Shown piece after piece: positions 1-6,873 of a DNA stretch of 26,842 bases (its first letter is position 1; each line of letters begins with the position of its first letter). The notes beneath the pieces are model-generated. The model worked only from the letters and a program-made list of their open reading frames with translations. It was not told where the DNA came from and made no database searches. The DNA lies in the IMG/VR virus record IMGVR_UViG_3300021142_000152, positions 1 through 26,842 of that record. One strand, given 5' to 3'. The position numbers and the translations under genes were made by a program. The DNA comes from a virus.

Positions 1-375
1 GCCGTCGCCCGCGACATCTCTGGCTACTACGCATTCGGGGCCATCACCACCAGCCGTAAAGGGGTCACCCTCGACGTCGTGCGGGACGACCGCGCCTCGC
101 TCTACGCGGGGATGCTGGCCGAGGGATGGGCGTTCGCTACCACGCCCGAGCTGCTCCGGGTGACTGGAGCCGACTACGCTGCCGAGGTGCGCACCAACAC
201 CGCCATTCGGTTCCGCAACGGCAAGCATCTCCTGACCGAGAGCTTCCTGCCTCAGCGTGGTCCGCTGAGCGAGGAGACCGAGCGTCGTGCCTCCCGCGCC
301 TTCGGGACTAAGGCCATCTCCGCGAAAGACTACCTATTCGAGACCGAGGCTGCGGCCGAGTCCGCCATCCTCTAA
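1..375 (+). CDS. Unknown protein, 5'-truncated by window edge
   Basis: An open frame runs from base 1 to the TAA at 373-375 (124 codons visible), so the true start lies upstream of the window. The visible protein has mixed charged and hydrophobic character, with an arginine/glutamate-rich C-terminal half and an alanine-rich end. I see no signal peptide, membrane segment or family motif. It is followed by about 98 non-coding bases holding the first CTTTAC promoter candidate, so it probably ends an upstream transcription unit. Function is unknown. I am fairly confident that it is coding because the frame stays open through the whole interval with codon use like the neighbours. Confidence 0.6.
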   Translation, partial: AVARDISGYYAFGAITTSRKGVTLDVVRDDRASLYAGMLAEGWAFATTPELLRVTGADYAAEVRTNTAIRFRNGKHLLTESFLPQRGPLSEETERRASRAFGTKAISAKDYLFETEAAAESAIL

Positions 376-430
376 CCCACCCCACCCACATGAATCCCGC
401 TAACCTCACCCGCAGTGAACGTCAGCTTTA

Positions 431-450
431 GTTTTTGCTTTACATACCCA
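431..450 (+). promoter_or_regulatory. Candidate phage promoter, CTTTAC copy 1
   Basis: The CTTTAC core is at 438-443, 30 bases before the ATG at 474. The same hexamer, usually preceded by an A-rich stretch and followed by a pyrimidine-rich one, occurs upstream of four other transcription-unit heads (1288, 3943, 11031 and minus strand 17580). A TTTAC block could act as a -35-like element, but no convincing -10 is visible 17 bases downstream. The promoter role is inferred from recurrence and position. Confidence 0.5.
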
Positions 451-452
451 AG

Positions 453-467
453 AAACCTTAACAGTTT
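453..467 (+). promoter_or_regulatory. AAAC-N7-GTTT dyad, copy 1
   Basis: AAAC at 453-456 and GTTT at 464-467 are separated by 7 bases. The left arm begins 10 bases after the CTTTAC core. The same arrangement recurs at 3959-3973 and 11049-11063. It lies where a -10 or transcription start would fall, so it may be an operator or a hairpin at the 5' end of the transcript. Only 4 bp pair perfectly here, making this the weakest of the three copies. Confidence 0.35.
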
Positions 468-473
468 ACTGCT

Positions 474-887
474 ATGCAAACGTTCCTACCGTTTCGCTCC
501 TACACCGCTTCGGCTGAGTGCTTAGACTATCGCCGTCTCGGCAAGCAGCGCGTGGAGACCAAGCAAATCCTCCTCGCTCTAACCGACCCCACCTATGGCT
601 GGCAACACCACCCTGCCGTGCGCATGTGGCGTGGGCACGAGACCGCGCTCGCCCTCTATGGCGTGACCATCTGCCGTGAGTGGCGCAAACGTGGCTTCAA
701 GGATACACTCCTGCCTTGGTTCGAGGACCGCATGACCAACCTGACGCCAGCGAATAGCGAACCGAGCTGGCTTACCGAAGAATTCTGCCGCAGCCACCAG
801 TCCAATCTGCTCCGCAAAGACCCCACCCACTACGCCCAACACTTCTTCGGCGTGCCCGATACACTGCCTTACATTTGGCCCGTATGA
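474..887 (+). CDS. MSMEG_6728-family protein (pyrimidine-dimer-glycosylase-like)
   Basis: The 137-aa product starts MQTFLPFRSY and carries the block LDYRRLGKQRVETKQIL, then GWQHHPAVRMWRG, and ends near LPYIWPV. These blocks are characteristic of the small MSMEG_6728 family, often annotated as pyrimidine dimer DNA glycosylase/endonuclease V-like. The length matches the family. The biochemical role is not well established, so DNA repair, or processing of modified bases in this phage, is inference. It is the first gene after promoter copy 1 and its TGA overlaps the ATG of the next gene (ATGA at 884-887), so the two are co-transcribed. No Shine-Dalgarno sequence is visible before the ATG. Confidence 0.7.
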   Translation: MQTFLPFRSYTASAECLDYRRLGKQRVETKQILLALTDPTYGWQHHPAVRMWRGHETALALYGVTICREWRKRGFKDTLLPWFEDRMTNLTPANSEPSWLTEEFCRSHQSNLLRKDPTHYAQHFFGVPDTLPYIWPV

Positions 888-1279
888 AATACCAACGTCT
901 CAACAAAGTTCTGGCCGACGCAGGCTTCGCTAGAGGCTATTGCTCTCGGCTGGCTCACCGCCTCATCGCAGACAAACAGGTGACCATCGCATGGACGGAC
1001 GCCACCGAGCGTGGGGACTCCCACTTCGTATCCGAGGAGGAGGAGGCGGAGCGTATCCGCCGCGCCTATGCCCGCCCCACCGTTGCCCCCGCACCTGAAG
1101 GAGCCGAGGAGACTCCCGCGCAGCTGCATCTGGGCGCACTCGAGACCAAGCTCGACCGCCTAGAGCAGCGAGTACTAGGACTGGAGCAGGCTCTTAACGT
1201 GCTCATCAAGGGTAGCAATGTAATCGCGGACCGCCTTGCCCGCACACTGGAGGCTCTCGGCGAGACACCGGGCCGCTGA
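884..1279 (+). CDS. Unknown protein with C-terminal coiled coil
   Basis: The 131-aa product is started at the ATG that overlaps the preceding stop (ATGA). An alternative TTG lies three codons upstream. The N-terminal 40 residues (LNKVLADAGFARG, then LIADKQVTI) faintly resemble an S4-type RNA-binding fold, which I do not claim as a hit. A glutamate-rich stretch and a Pro/Ala linker follow. Residues from about 83 to the end (LETKLDRLEQRVLGLEQALN) show heptad spacing typical of a coiled coil, suggesting oligomerisation. It sits between the glycosylase-like gene and the primase-helicase, so a role in early DNA metabolism is possible. No firm function can be given. Confidence 0.6.
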   Translation: MKYQRLNKVLADAGFARGYCSRLAHRLIADKQVTIAWTDATERGDSHFVSEEEEAERIRRAYARPTVAPAPEGAEETPAQLHLGALETKLDRLEQRVLGLEQALNVLIKGSNVIADRLARTLEALGETPGR

Positions 1280-1280
1280 A

Positions 1281-1300
1281 ATAAAGACTTTACTTCTTGC
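1281..1300 (+). promoter_or_regulatory. Candidate phage promoter, CTTTAC copy 2
   Basis: AAAGACTTTACTTCT spans the core at 1288-1293, just after the stop of the previous gene and 50 bases before the ATG at 1344 of the primase-helicase. It is nearly identical to copy 5 on the minus strand (AAAGACTTTACATTCT). Seventeen bases after TTTACT a TAGCTC occurs, and copy 5 has TACCTC at the same distance, which may be the -10 region. No AAAC-N7-GTTT dyad is present here. Confidence 0.5.
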
Positions 1301-1343
1301 GCCAGTAACTGTAGCTCTCCCTTCCCGCCCTACCATCCTACCC

Positions 1344-3935
1344 ATGTCTGTCGCGCCTGCACCCTACTACGGAGGCACCGGAGCCGACCTCGGCACTGTC
1401 TCCGCCCTATCCCAAACCAACTTCTCCGCCTTCGTCAAGGAGGTGCTCGGCAATCCTGCCTTGGTCACCACCCATAGCCGGGCCGAGTATCAGGCTCTCC
1501 CCAAGGAGCAGCGTCACGCTAGCAAGCGCGTCCCCTACTTTACCCCCGCTGCCTTCAAGACCATCCGCAGCAAGCGCAACTACGAGAGCGCGGTTCATTG
1601 CAATCTACTCTGCCTCGACATCGACGATAGCGACCAAGCCGCCCCACTCGTGGCCCGACCCCAGTCGCTGGTAGAGAGGCTTTCGCCCTACGCCTTCGCC
1701 GCCTACACCACTGCCTCCAGCACCAAGGATAGACCCCGGCTGCGCGTAGTAGTGAGTGCGAGTGCGGTCTCGCTGGAACGCTACGGGGAGGCAGTGCGCT
1801 GGGTAGGCGAGGTGCTGCTGGGACTCAGCAACGTAACCGGGGAGAGCAAAGTGGCAGTGCAGCCCATGTACCTGCCTACACTATTTCGCGGTGACGACCC
1901 GGTGGACAACCACCCGCTCATCGCTGCGGTTCCGGAGGGTGCGGCAGTCACGGCGGCAGCTGTGGTAGGAGCTGCTGCGCCCTCCGGCAACTTCACTTCC
2001 GCGCCCGACACAGCCAACGATACCGAGGCGCTCAACTTCCTCCGCCCTTCGGTCGAGGGTATTACGCTGGAGGACGTAGCCAACGCGCTGGAGCACCTAG
2101 ACCCGGACTGCACGTATGTGGAGTGGATTGAGGTAGCCGCCGCCCTCCGGCACCAGTTCCCGGTTGAGCCAGAGGCGACGCAGGCCTACGATCTATTCAA
2201 CAAGTGGTCCTCTAAGGGCGATAAGTATCCCGGTGAGGAGGAGGTCGCAGCCAAGTGGAGCTCGTTCAAGTCGAACCCTCGCGGGCGGCTCCCCGTCACG
2301 ATGCGCTCCGTTTTCCGCCGCGCTGCCTCTGCGGGCTGGCGGCAGGCCGAGCAGATTGCCACTCGCTGCTACGACCAGATTGCAGGGTGGATGCAGAGCT
2401 CCGAGCGCACCGGCAACGAGCTGCTCGAGCAGGGTGTGGCCCGAATCGTGGCGGCTCCGCTGCTCTCTTCGCTCCAGAAGGGCACTCTCCTCAGCACTCT
2501 GCACGAGGCTCTCTCCAGCCGTCACCTCCGGGTCACCCGGACAGAGCTGAAGCATGCGATGCACCGCATTGAGCGGGCTGCAGCCAAGCACGACATGGGG
2601 GCCGCTACCGCTACACCCGACGCTCAGCTCCCCCAGTGGGCAAGGGGAATCTGCTATGTAGCCGGACAGGACGAGTTCTTTCAGCGGCACACCGGGCGCA
2701 ACTTCAAGCCTCAGGTGTTGGATGCGTATTACTCGGTGCAGCTAATGACGCCCACGGATGTGGATAGTGGCCAGCCCGTGCTCCGTCCCCGGGACTATCT
2801 CCTGAACGTGCTGAAGTGCCCTCGCGTGGACGACTACATGTACGACCCTGCGCATCCCGAGATGTTCATCGGCAACGGCAAGAAGCGGGCCGTCAATCTC
2901 TACATCCCCACCCACCCTGAACCGGACGCAACCGATGCCGATGCCGCAGGTGAGGTGTTCTATGACCATATTCACCACCTGATTGAAGAGCCCGAGTACC
3001 AGCAGCTGCTGCTGGACTTCCTTGCCTACCATGTGCAGTGCCCCGGTGGGAAGATCCGCTGGGCCACTCTGGTGCAGGGTGCCCAAGGCTGCGGCAAGAC
3101 CGTTATCGCCGAGGCGATGCGGGCCGTGCTGGGCCGGGAACATGTGCGCTCGATTGGTGCCGAGCTGATCTTCACTGGGTTCAACGGCTGGGCCATGGGT
3201 GCGCAGCTGGTGGCTATCGAGGAGATTCGCGTCGTGGGCCACAACCGCTACGAGGTGATGAACTCCCTAAAGCCCTGTATCAGCAACGACTACATCTCCA
3301 TCAACGACAAGAACATCCGCGCTTTCCAGACCAAGAACGTCAGCAACTACCTGATGTTTACCAACCACCACGACTCCCTCGCGGTTAGTCCCGGCGACCG
3401 CCGCTACTTCGTGCTGAACTCCCCGCTGCAAAGTGCCTTGGAGGTATCGGAATTGCCCTCCGGCTACTTCGACCGCCTTTGGGATGTCGTGCGGAACCGG
3501 GCTGCGGGCCTGCGTGCATGGCTAGAACAGTGGGAATTGAGCACCAACTTCAATCCGCATGGCCATGCTCCGGTTACAAAGTACCTAAAGGAACTAAGCG
3601 AGGCTTCCGCCAGTCCACTGACCGCTGCCTTCGTGGACATTCTCAAAGATAACCTCCATCCTCTCGTGCAGGAGGATTTGATTTCGGTGCAGTGTCTCAA
3701 GCAGCTGCTCGACACCCGCCACCTTCCCCACTTCACCGACCAGACGCTGGCTATGCTCCTGCGCGAGCAGGGTTACATCCTGCTCCACCGGATGACAATT
3801 GAGGGTGAGCGGCACCGTATTTGGGCCAAGATGAATTCGAAGTTCGTGACCCGTGAGAAGAGCGTGCCCGGCGAAGTGATGATGCGGCTGCAGGGTCGCA
3901 CCGCTGAGGTGCTCGATTTCTCCGTTCTCGACTAA
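1344..3935 (+). CDS. Primase-helicase: AEP-like primase, PriCT_2 and SF3 helicase
   Basis: An 863-aa replication protein. The N-terminal part has an archaeo-eukaryotic-primase-like core: LCLDIDD gives a D92-x-D94 metal pair, and a TTASSTKDRPRLRVVV stretch lies at about 122-137. Residues about 241-333 match PriCT_2 (LDPDCTYVEW, the WSSKGDKYPGEEE region, ending ASAGW). The C-terminal half is a DUF5906/VirE-like superfamily 3 helicase with Walker A GAQGCGKT at 579-586, a Walker B-type LVAIEEI ending near 627, and sensor LMFTN at 670-674. Together these would prime synthesis and unwind DNA at the phage origin or fork. The ATG at 1344 is chosen because the frame upstream contains the promoter candidate; an in-frame ATG at 1236 lies inside the preceding gene. 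No Shine-Dalgarno sequence is visible. Confidence 0.88.
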   Translation: MSVAPAPYYGGTGADLGTVSALSQTNFSAFVKEVLGNPALVTTHSRAEYQALPKEQRHASKRVPYFTPAAFKTIRSKRNYESAVHCNLLCLDIDDSDQAAPLVARPQSLVERLSPYAFAAYTTASSTKDRPRLRVVVSASAVSLERYGEAVRWVGEVLLGLSNVTGESKVAVQPMYLPTLFRGDDPVDNHPLIAAVPEGAAVTAAAVVGAAAPSGNFTSAPDTANDTEALNFLRPSVEGITLEDVANALEHLDPDCTYVEWIEVAAALRHQFPVEPEATQAYDLFNKWSSKGDKYPGEEEVAAKWSSFKSNPRGRLPVTMRSVFRRAASAGWRQAEQIATRCYDQIAGWMQSSERTGNELLEQGVARIVAAPLLSSLQKGTLLSTLHEALSSRHLRVTRTELKHAMHRIERAAAKHDMGAATATPDAQLPQWARGICYVAGQDEFFQRHTGRNFKPQVLDAYYSVQLMTPTDVDSGQPVLRPRDYLLNVLKCPRVDDYMYDPAHPEMFIGNGKKRAVNLYIPTHPEPDATDADAAGEVFYDHIHHLIEEPEYQQLLLDFLAYHVQCPGGKIRWATLVQGAQGCGKTVIAEAMRAVLGREHVRSIGAELIFTGFNGWAMGAQLVAIEEIRVVGHNRYEVMNSLKPCISNDYISINDKNIRAFQTKNVSNYLMFTNHHDSLAVSPGDRRYFVLNSPLQSALEVSELPSGYFDRLWDVVRNRAAGLRAWLEQWELSTNFNPHGHAPVTKYLKELSEASASPLTAAFVDILKDNLHPLVQEDLISVQCLKQLLDTRHLPHFTDQTLAMLLREQGYILLHRMTIEGERHRIWAKMNSKFVTREKSVPGEVMMRLQGRTAEVLDFSVLD

Positions 3936-3955
3936 AATAGTGCTTTACTTCTCCT
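3936..3955 (+). promoter_or_regulatory. Candidate phage promoter, CTTTAC copy 3
   Basis: AAATAGTGCTTTACTTCTCC has its core at 3943-3948, immediately after the primase-helicase stop and ahead of the block from 4005 to about 11028. It is followed 10 bases later by an AAAC-N7-GTTT dyad. Copy 2 has the same CTTTACTTCT string. Confidence 0.5.
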
Positions 3956-3957
3956 AG

Positions 3958-3975
3958 CAAACCTCACAAGTTTGT
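3958..3975 (+). promoter_or_regulatory. AAAC-N7-GTTT dyad, copy 2
   Basis: CAAAC, 7 bases, then GTTTG gives a perfect 5-bp inverted repeat. The flanking C/G and T would allow a further wobble pair in RNA. The loop length is the same as in copies 1 and 3, which argues for a protein-binding operator or a defined 5' hairpin. Confidence 0.4.
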
Positions 3976-4004
3976 CTCATAAACCCGCCTCGTTTATTCC
4001 TACC

Positions 4005-4319
4005 GTGCAAATCAACACGAACTCCCCGCTGGTCACCGAGCATCAGGTAGCTGATGCCTTCCGGGTGGATGCCGCTGGCATCAAGCACCCCGTAATCGAA
4101 GTTCTGCTCAAGTCCGAGAGCGGCACTTGGCTCCACTGCTGCATCAGCCAGAGGGCCGCTGCTAAACTCGCCCGCGACCTTGCTCCGGTGGTATTCAACA
4201 CCCTCGTGCACTCCGCCAACAACCTGCCCTCGGACTGCGCGGTTACTCTTAACGAGTCGTGCGCTATCCGCGACATCAAGACCGTGGCCGAGCACATCGA
4301 GGCTCTCGCTAAGGACTAA
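4005..4319 (+). CDS. Unknown early protein, 104 aa
   Basis: The product from GTG 4005 starts MQINTNSPLVTEHQV and contains EVLLKSESGTWLHCC, RAAAKLARDLAPVV and a C-terminal VAEHIEALAKD helix. I do not recognise a family. A TTG at 3972 is in frame, but it would fall in the dyad right behind the CTTTAC core, so the GTG at 4005 is preferred; it also follows a CCTACC leader like the one before the ATG at 1344. It is the first gene of the unit encoding the nuclease, ssDNA-binding-like protein and polymerase, so it may be a small replication or takeover protein. Confidence 0.6.
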   Translation: MQINTNSPLVTEHQVADAFRVDAAGIKHPVIEVLLKSESGTWLHCCISQRAAAKLARDLAPVVFNTLVHSANNLPSDCAVTLNESCAIRDIKTVAEHIEALAKD

Positions 4320-4355
4320 CTTTCTCGTCAGTCAACCCATAACCCACCACATCAT

Positions 4356-4730
4356 ATGTCACTCGAACGTAACATTGAACGTATCGCCGATGCTCTCGAA
4401 GCCCTCGTCCGTCTGAAGCCTGCCTCCTTCCTCGCTGCTCCCGCCGCGACGGAGGAAGCTGCCCCCGCTCCCGCTCCCAAGGCGGAGAAGAAGTCCACCA
4501 ATTCCCAGCCGAAGCCCGAGGCTGCTGCCCCGGCTGCTGCGGCCCCGACCGACACCGCCGCCAAAGTCACCATCGAACAGCTGCGAGCCGTCGGCACCCA
4601 GCTCATCTCCGCTGGCAAGGCGGAGAAGATGAAGGCTCTCCTCTCCGAGTACAAAGTCGAGAAGCTCTCCGCTCTCCCTGAAACCGCCTACGTCGATGTC
4701 CTCGCCAAGCTCCAAGCCCTCGCCGCTTAA
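4356..4730 (+). CDS. Ala/Pro-linker phage protein, replication-associated
   Basis: The 124-aa product has three parts. An N-terminal amphipathic helix (NIERIADALEALVRL, residues about 6-20) is followed by a low-complexity Ala/Pro/Lys/Glu linker (about 25-70). The C-terminal globular segment (TIEQLRAVGTQLISAGKAE then MKALLSEYKVEKLSALPE) resembles the small C-terminal domain of phage proteins encoded beside recombination and ssDNA-binding genes. The layout suggests a flexible adaptor joining two partners. Its 3' end overlaps the DUF2800 gene by 35 bases in another frame, so expression is coupled. Exact function is unknown. Confidence 0.6.
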   Translation: MSLERNIERIADALEALVRLKPASFLAAPAATEEAAPAPAPKAEKKSTNSQPKPEAAAPAAAAPTDTAAKVTIEQLRAVGTQLISAGKAEKMKALLSEYKVEKLSALPETAYVDVLAKLQALAA

Positions 4731-5901
4731 CCTCTCGCCCTCTGCGGCGAGTCGTTGGCTGGCCTGCAAAGGCTCTCCGGGCTTTATCGCCGCTCACGCG
4801 GACGAGCTGCCTCAGGAGAGTTCTGAGTGGGCTGACGAGGGTACGCAGGCCCATGCAGTCGCGGCCAATCTGCTGAACAATCAGCCAGTGGCCGACGCCC
4901 CGCTGGAGATGCTCTCCTACGCCAAGAGCTATGCGGAGTTCGTCCGAGAACACTTGGACGGAGGTGCTCTGATTGTGGAGCAGAAAGTCCCCCTGTTCTA
5001 CATGGCTGGGCGCAACGGCCAGATTGATGCAGGCATCGTCAACCCGAAGGGCATCTTCATCGGTGACCTGAAGTACGGTGCAGGCATCTCGGTTGAAGCT
5101 CAGAACAATCCCCAGCTGGGGATCTACGGTCTGAGCTTTGTCCGCTGGCTGGAGCAGAGTGGTCTCTACGACCAGTTCCCCGGCGATACTCTCGTCACGC
5201 TGGCCATCTACCAGCCCCGTGCCCGCGATAAGAGGGTAGTGCGCCTCTGGGCTCTCCGGCTCTTCGAGCTGGTGGAGTTCTGTGCGACCATCGGTGAGAC
5301 TGCTGCGGCTATCCAAGCCGACCCGGACAATCAGCCATTCGCTCCGTCGGACGATGTTTGCCGGTTCTGCCCCGCCGCCAGCATCTGCTCTCACCGGACT
5401 CAGTCGTTGCTGAAGGATCTGCCTCCAGCGGTGACCGAGCCGATCAAGGCGGTGATCGAGCTGCCCGACATCGGGACTCTCAGCCCCGAACAGGTCGGCA
5501 AGATCATCGCTGCGGCTGGCCCGCTGAAGAAGTTCTTGGACGACGTCCGCGAGCACGGCTACAAGATGGCCGTCAACGGACTTACCGTTCCGGGCTGTAA
5601 GCTGGTCGCCGGGCGCAGCAGCCGCAAGTGGGTGAACGAGGAGGAGGCCGAACGGATTCTCCGCCAGAAGTTCCCCATCGATGCGGTTATGCCCCGGTCG
5701 CTGCTCAGCGTGGCTCAGACCGAGAAGCTCCTCAAGAGTATTGAGGTCGGCACTCGGTTCACGAACCTGCTCGAAGCCAACATCACCAAGCCCGAGGGTG
5801 CCCCCACCCTTGTTTCCGAGGACGACCCCCGTCCTGCTCTCGATTCCAACCCTGTCAGTGAACTCACCAACCTCGATTCCCAAGACACCCTGTTACATTA
5901 A
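4696..5901 (+). CDS. DUF2800-family PD-(D/E)XK nuclease, Fe-S cysteines
   Basis: A 401-aa protein of the phage DUF2800 family (Cas4/RecB-like nuclease fold). The N-terminal LSPSAASRWLACKGSP and DEGTQAH (His53) are followed by the nuclease core NGQIDAGI (Asp111), FIGDLKYGAG (Asp124, Lys126) and a Gln140 helix (NNPQLGIYG). Cysteines 24, 222, 225 and 231 (the last three in CRFCPAASIC) match the one-upstream, CxxC-x5-C-downstream layout of Fe-S nucleases such as Cas4 and AddB. It probably processes DNA ends during phage recombination or replication together with the DUF2815 protein directly downstream. The C-terminal 100 residues look flexible and charged. The ATG start lies within the preceding gene. 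Confidence 0.8.
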   Translation: MSSPSSKPSPLNLSPSAASRWLACKGSPGFIAAHADELPQESSEWADEGTQAHAVAANLLNNQPVADAPLEMLSYAKSYAEFVREHLDGGALIVEQKVPLFYMAGRNGQIDAGIVNPKGIFIGDLKYGAGISVEAQNNPQLGIYGLSFVRWLEQSGLYDQFPGDTLVTLAIYQPRARDKRVVRLWALRLFELVEFCATIGETAAAIQADPDNQPFAPSDDVCRFCPAASICSHRTQSLLKDLPPAVTEPIKAVIELPDIGTLSPEQVGKIIAAAGPLKKFLDDVREHGYKMAVNGLTVPGCKLVAGRSSRKWVNEEEAERILRQKFPIDAVMPRSLLSVAQTEKLLKSIEVGTRFTNLLEANITKPEGAPTLVSEDDPRPALDSNPVSELTNLDSQDTLLH

Positions 5902-5906
5902 GTCCC

Positions 5907-6452
5907 ATGAATATCCAACTCAATAACGTTCGTCTCTCGTTCCCCGCCTTGTTCAAGGCGCGTTCCTTCCAGAAGGATCAGGAACCCAAGTTCTCCGCCA
6001 CTGTCCTGCTCTCCAACGAGGCCGATGCCAAGCAGATCGAAAAGATCAAGGCGGGCATCAAGGCCGTCGCCGAGGAGAAGTGGGGCGCGGGCAAGGTGCC
6101 GAAGGCCATGAAGCCCTGCCTCCGCGACGGTGCGGAAAAGGAGGAGCTGGAAGGCTACGGCTCCGATGTCGTGTTCCTCTCCGCGTCCAACGCCAAGCGC
6201 GTCCCGGTGGTCAATCGCGATCTCACGCCGCTCACCGAGGAAGATGGCAAGCCATATGCGGGTAGCTACGTCAATGTTTCCATCCGCCTCTGGGCGCAGG
6301 ATAACGAGTACGGCAAGCGAGTCAATGCCCAGCTCCGCGCTGTCCAGTTTGTTAAGGATGGCGAGGCCTTCGGCGATAAGCCCGCTGATCCGACCAAGGA
6401 GTTCGCTCCCCTCGCCGACGAGGAAGGCTCCGACAGCTCCAGCCTGATGTAA
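5907..6452 (+). CDS. DUF2815-family ssDNA-binding-like protein
   Basis: The 181-aa product starts MNIQLNNVRLSFPALFKA and contains PKFSATVLL, SYVNVSIRLWAQDN and an NAQLRAVQFVKDGEAFG strand, the pattern of DUF2815 proteins regarded as phage ssDNA-binding (OB-fold) proteins. The C-terminus is acidic and serine-rich (ADEEGSDSSSLM), like the protein-interaction tails of other SSBs. It lies 5 bases after the DUF2800 nuclease and before the polymerase, the usual order of this replication module. Its TAA overlaps an ATG (TAATG at 6450-6454) that opens the split frame described next. Confidence 0.8.
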   Translation: MNIQLNNVRLSFPALFKARSFQKDQEPKFSATVLLSNEADAKQIEKIKAGIKAVAEEKWGAGKVPKAMKPCLRDGAEKEELEGYGSDVVFLSASNAKRVPVVNRDLTPLTEEDGKPYAGSYVNVSIRLWAQDNEYGKRVNAQLRAVQFVKDGEAFGDKPADPTKEFAPLADEEGSDSSSLM

Positions 6453-6544
6453 TGCTTACCGTAGCTAGCTGGAATTGAACCGAACGACTAGCTAACCGAG
6501 ACTGGGCAACCGAGCGTCAGTGGTGGCCCACACTTTCTCCCCTC
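6452..6544 (+). other. In-frame 5' extension of the 6545 gene, broken by TGA
   Basis: An ATG at 6452 overlaps the stop of the DUF2815 gene (TAATG). It reads MLTVASWN and then meets TGA at 6476-6478. The same frame continues open from 6479 through TERLANRDWATERQWWPTLS into the 6545 gene. The Trp- and charge-rich continuation looks like real coding sequence, and no ATG, GTG or TTG exists between the TGA and 6545. This suggests a nonsense mutation, stop readthrough or a sequencing error. A 7-bp inverted repeat (TAGCTAG 6462-6468, CTAGCTA 6488-6494) brackets the TGA. Confidence 0.45.
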
Positions 6545-6865
6545 GTGACCGAGGCTTTTCAACAGATGCTCGAAGAACTGGAATCCCACTCCCTCGTTGT
6601 AGTGTTAGCTCCCTCGAAGCGGGCTGACCGTCGAGACTGGGACCATATCCGCGTGTGTGCGGATGTTCCTCCGCGCTGGTACCGTCGGCTCTGCGGCCAC
6701 CACCCCTCCAGCCGAGGCGTGCGTCGGGGCAAGTTCGATACCTGCGTGCGTCGGCAGAACATTCTGCGCGTGCTGCGGCGGCTAGCGGAGGGCAAGCCGA
6801 GCAAGAGCAAGTATGTTGAAGACCTCTCCGCCGTGGCTCGGAAGATCGAGGCCACACCCTTTTAA
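6545..6865 (+). CDS. Unknown basic protein upstream of DNA polymerase
   Basis: From GTG 6545 the product is 106 aa and arginine-rich, with WDHIRVCADVPPRWYRRLC and a region RRGKFDTCVRRQNILRVLRR that could bind nucleic acid. I do not recognise the family. The reading frame is open upstream as far as an in-frame TGA at 6476, and the natural gene may originally have begun at the ATG at 6452. It ends 8 bases before the polymerase ATG and belongs to the same operon. Confidence 0.6.
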   Translation: MTEAFQQMLEELESHSLVVVLAPSKRADRRDWDHIRVCADVPPRWYRRLCGHHPSSRGVRRGKFDTCVRRQNILRVLRRLAEGKPSKSKYVEDLSAVARKIEATPF

Positions 6866-6873
6866 CCTCCCCC

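Noticed and set aside
390-431. 13-codon ORF before promoter copy 1
   Set aside because: Too short, no promoter or overlap supports it, and it has no similarity I recognise.
884-1010. S4 RNA-binding domain in the coiled-coil protein
   Set aside because: Only a short stretch resembles the fold; not enough to annotate.
1236-1343. Upstream ATG extension of the primase-helicase
   Set aside because: It would place the start inside the preceding gene and across the promoter candidate; the sequence up to 1343 lacks domain-like features.
3972-4004. TTG start for the 4005 gene
   Set aside because: It falls in the dyad, about 25 bases after the CTTTAC core; GTG 4005 fits the leader pattern better.
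4603-5883. Long minus-strand open frame opposite the DUF2800 gene
   Set aside because: It is a shadow of a recognised gene family on the plus strand in GC-rich DNA.
6452-6478. TGA reassigned to Trp
   Set aside because: Many other genes here end in TGA and overlap the next start (for example 885, 8869, 11168, 12327), so TGA acts as stop in this genome.
6452-6535. Possible minus-strand tRNA, because GGTTCAATTCC with flanking TAGCTAG repeats looks like a T-arm
   Set aside because: The T-stem pairs poorly and no matching 5' acceptor strand, D-arm or anticodon arm is found within tRNA distance.
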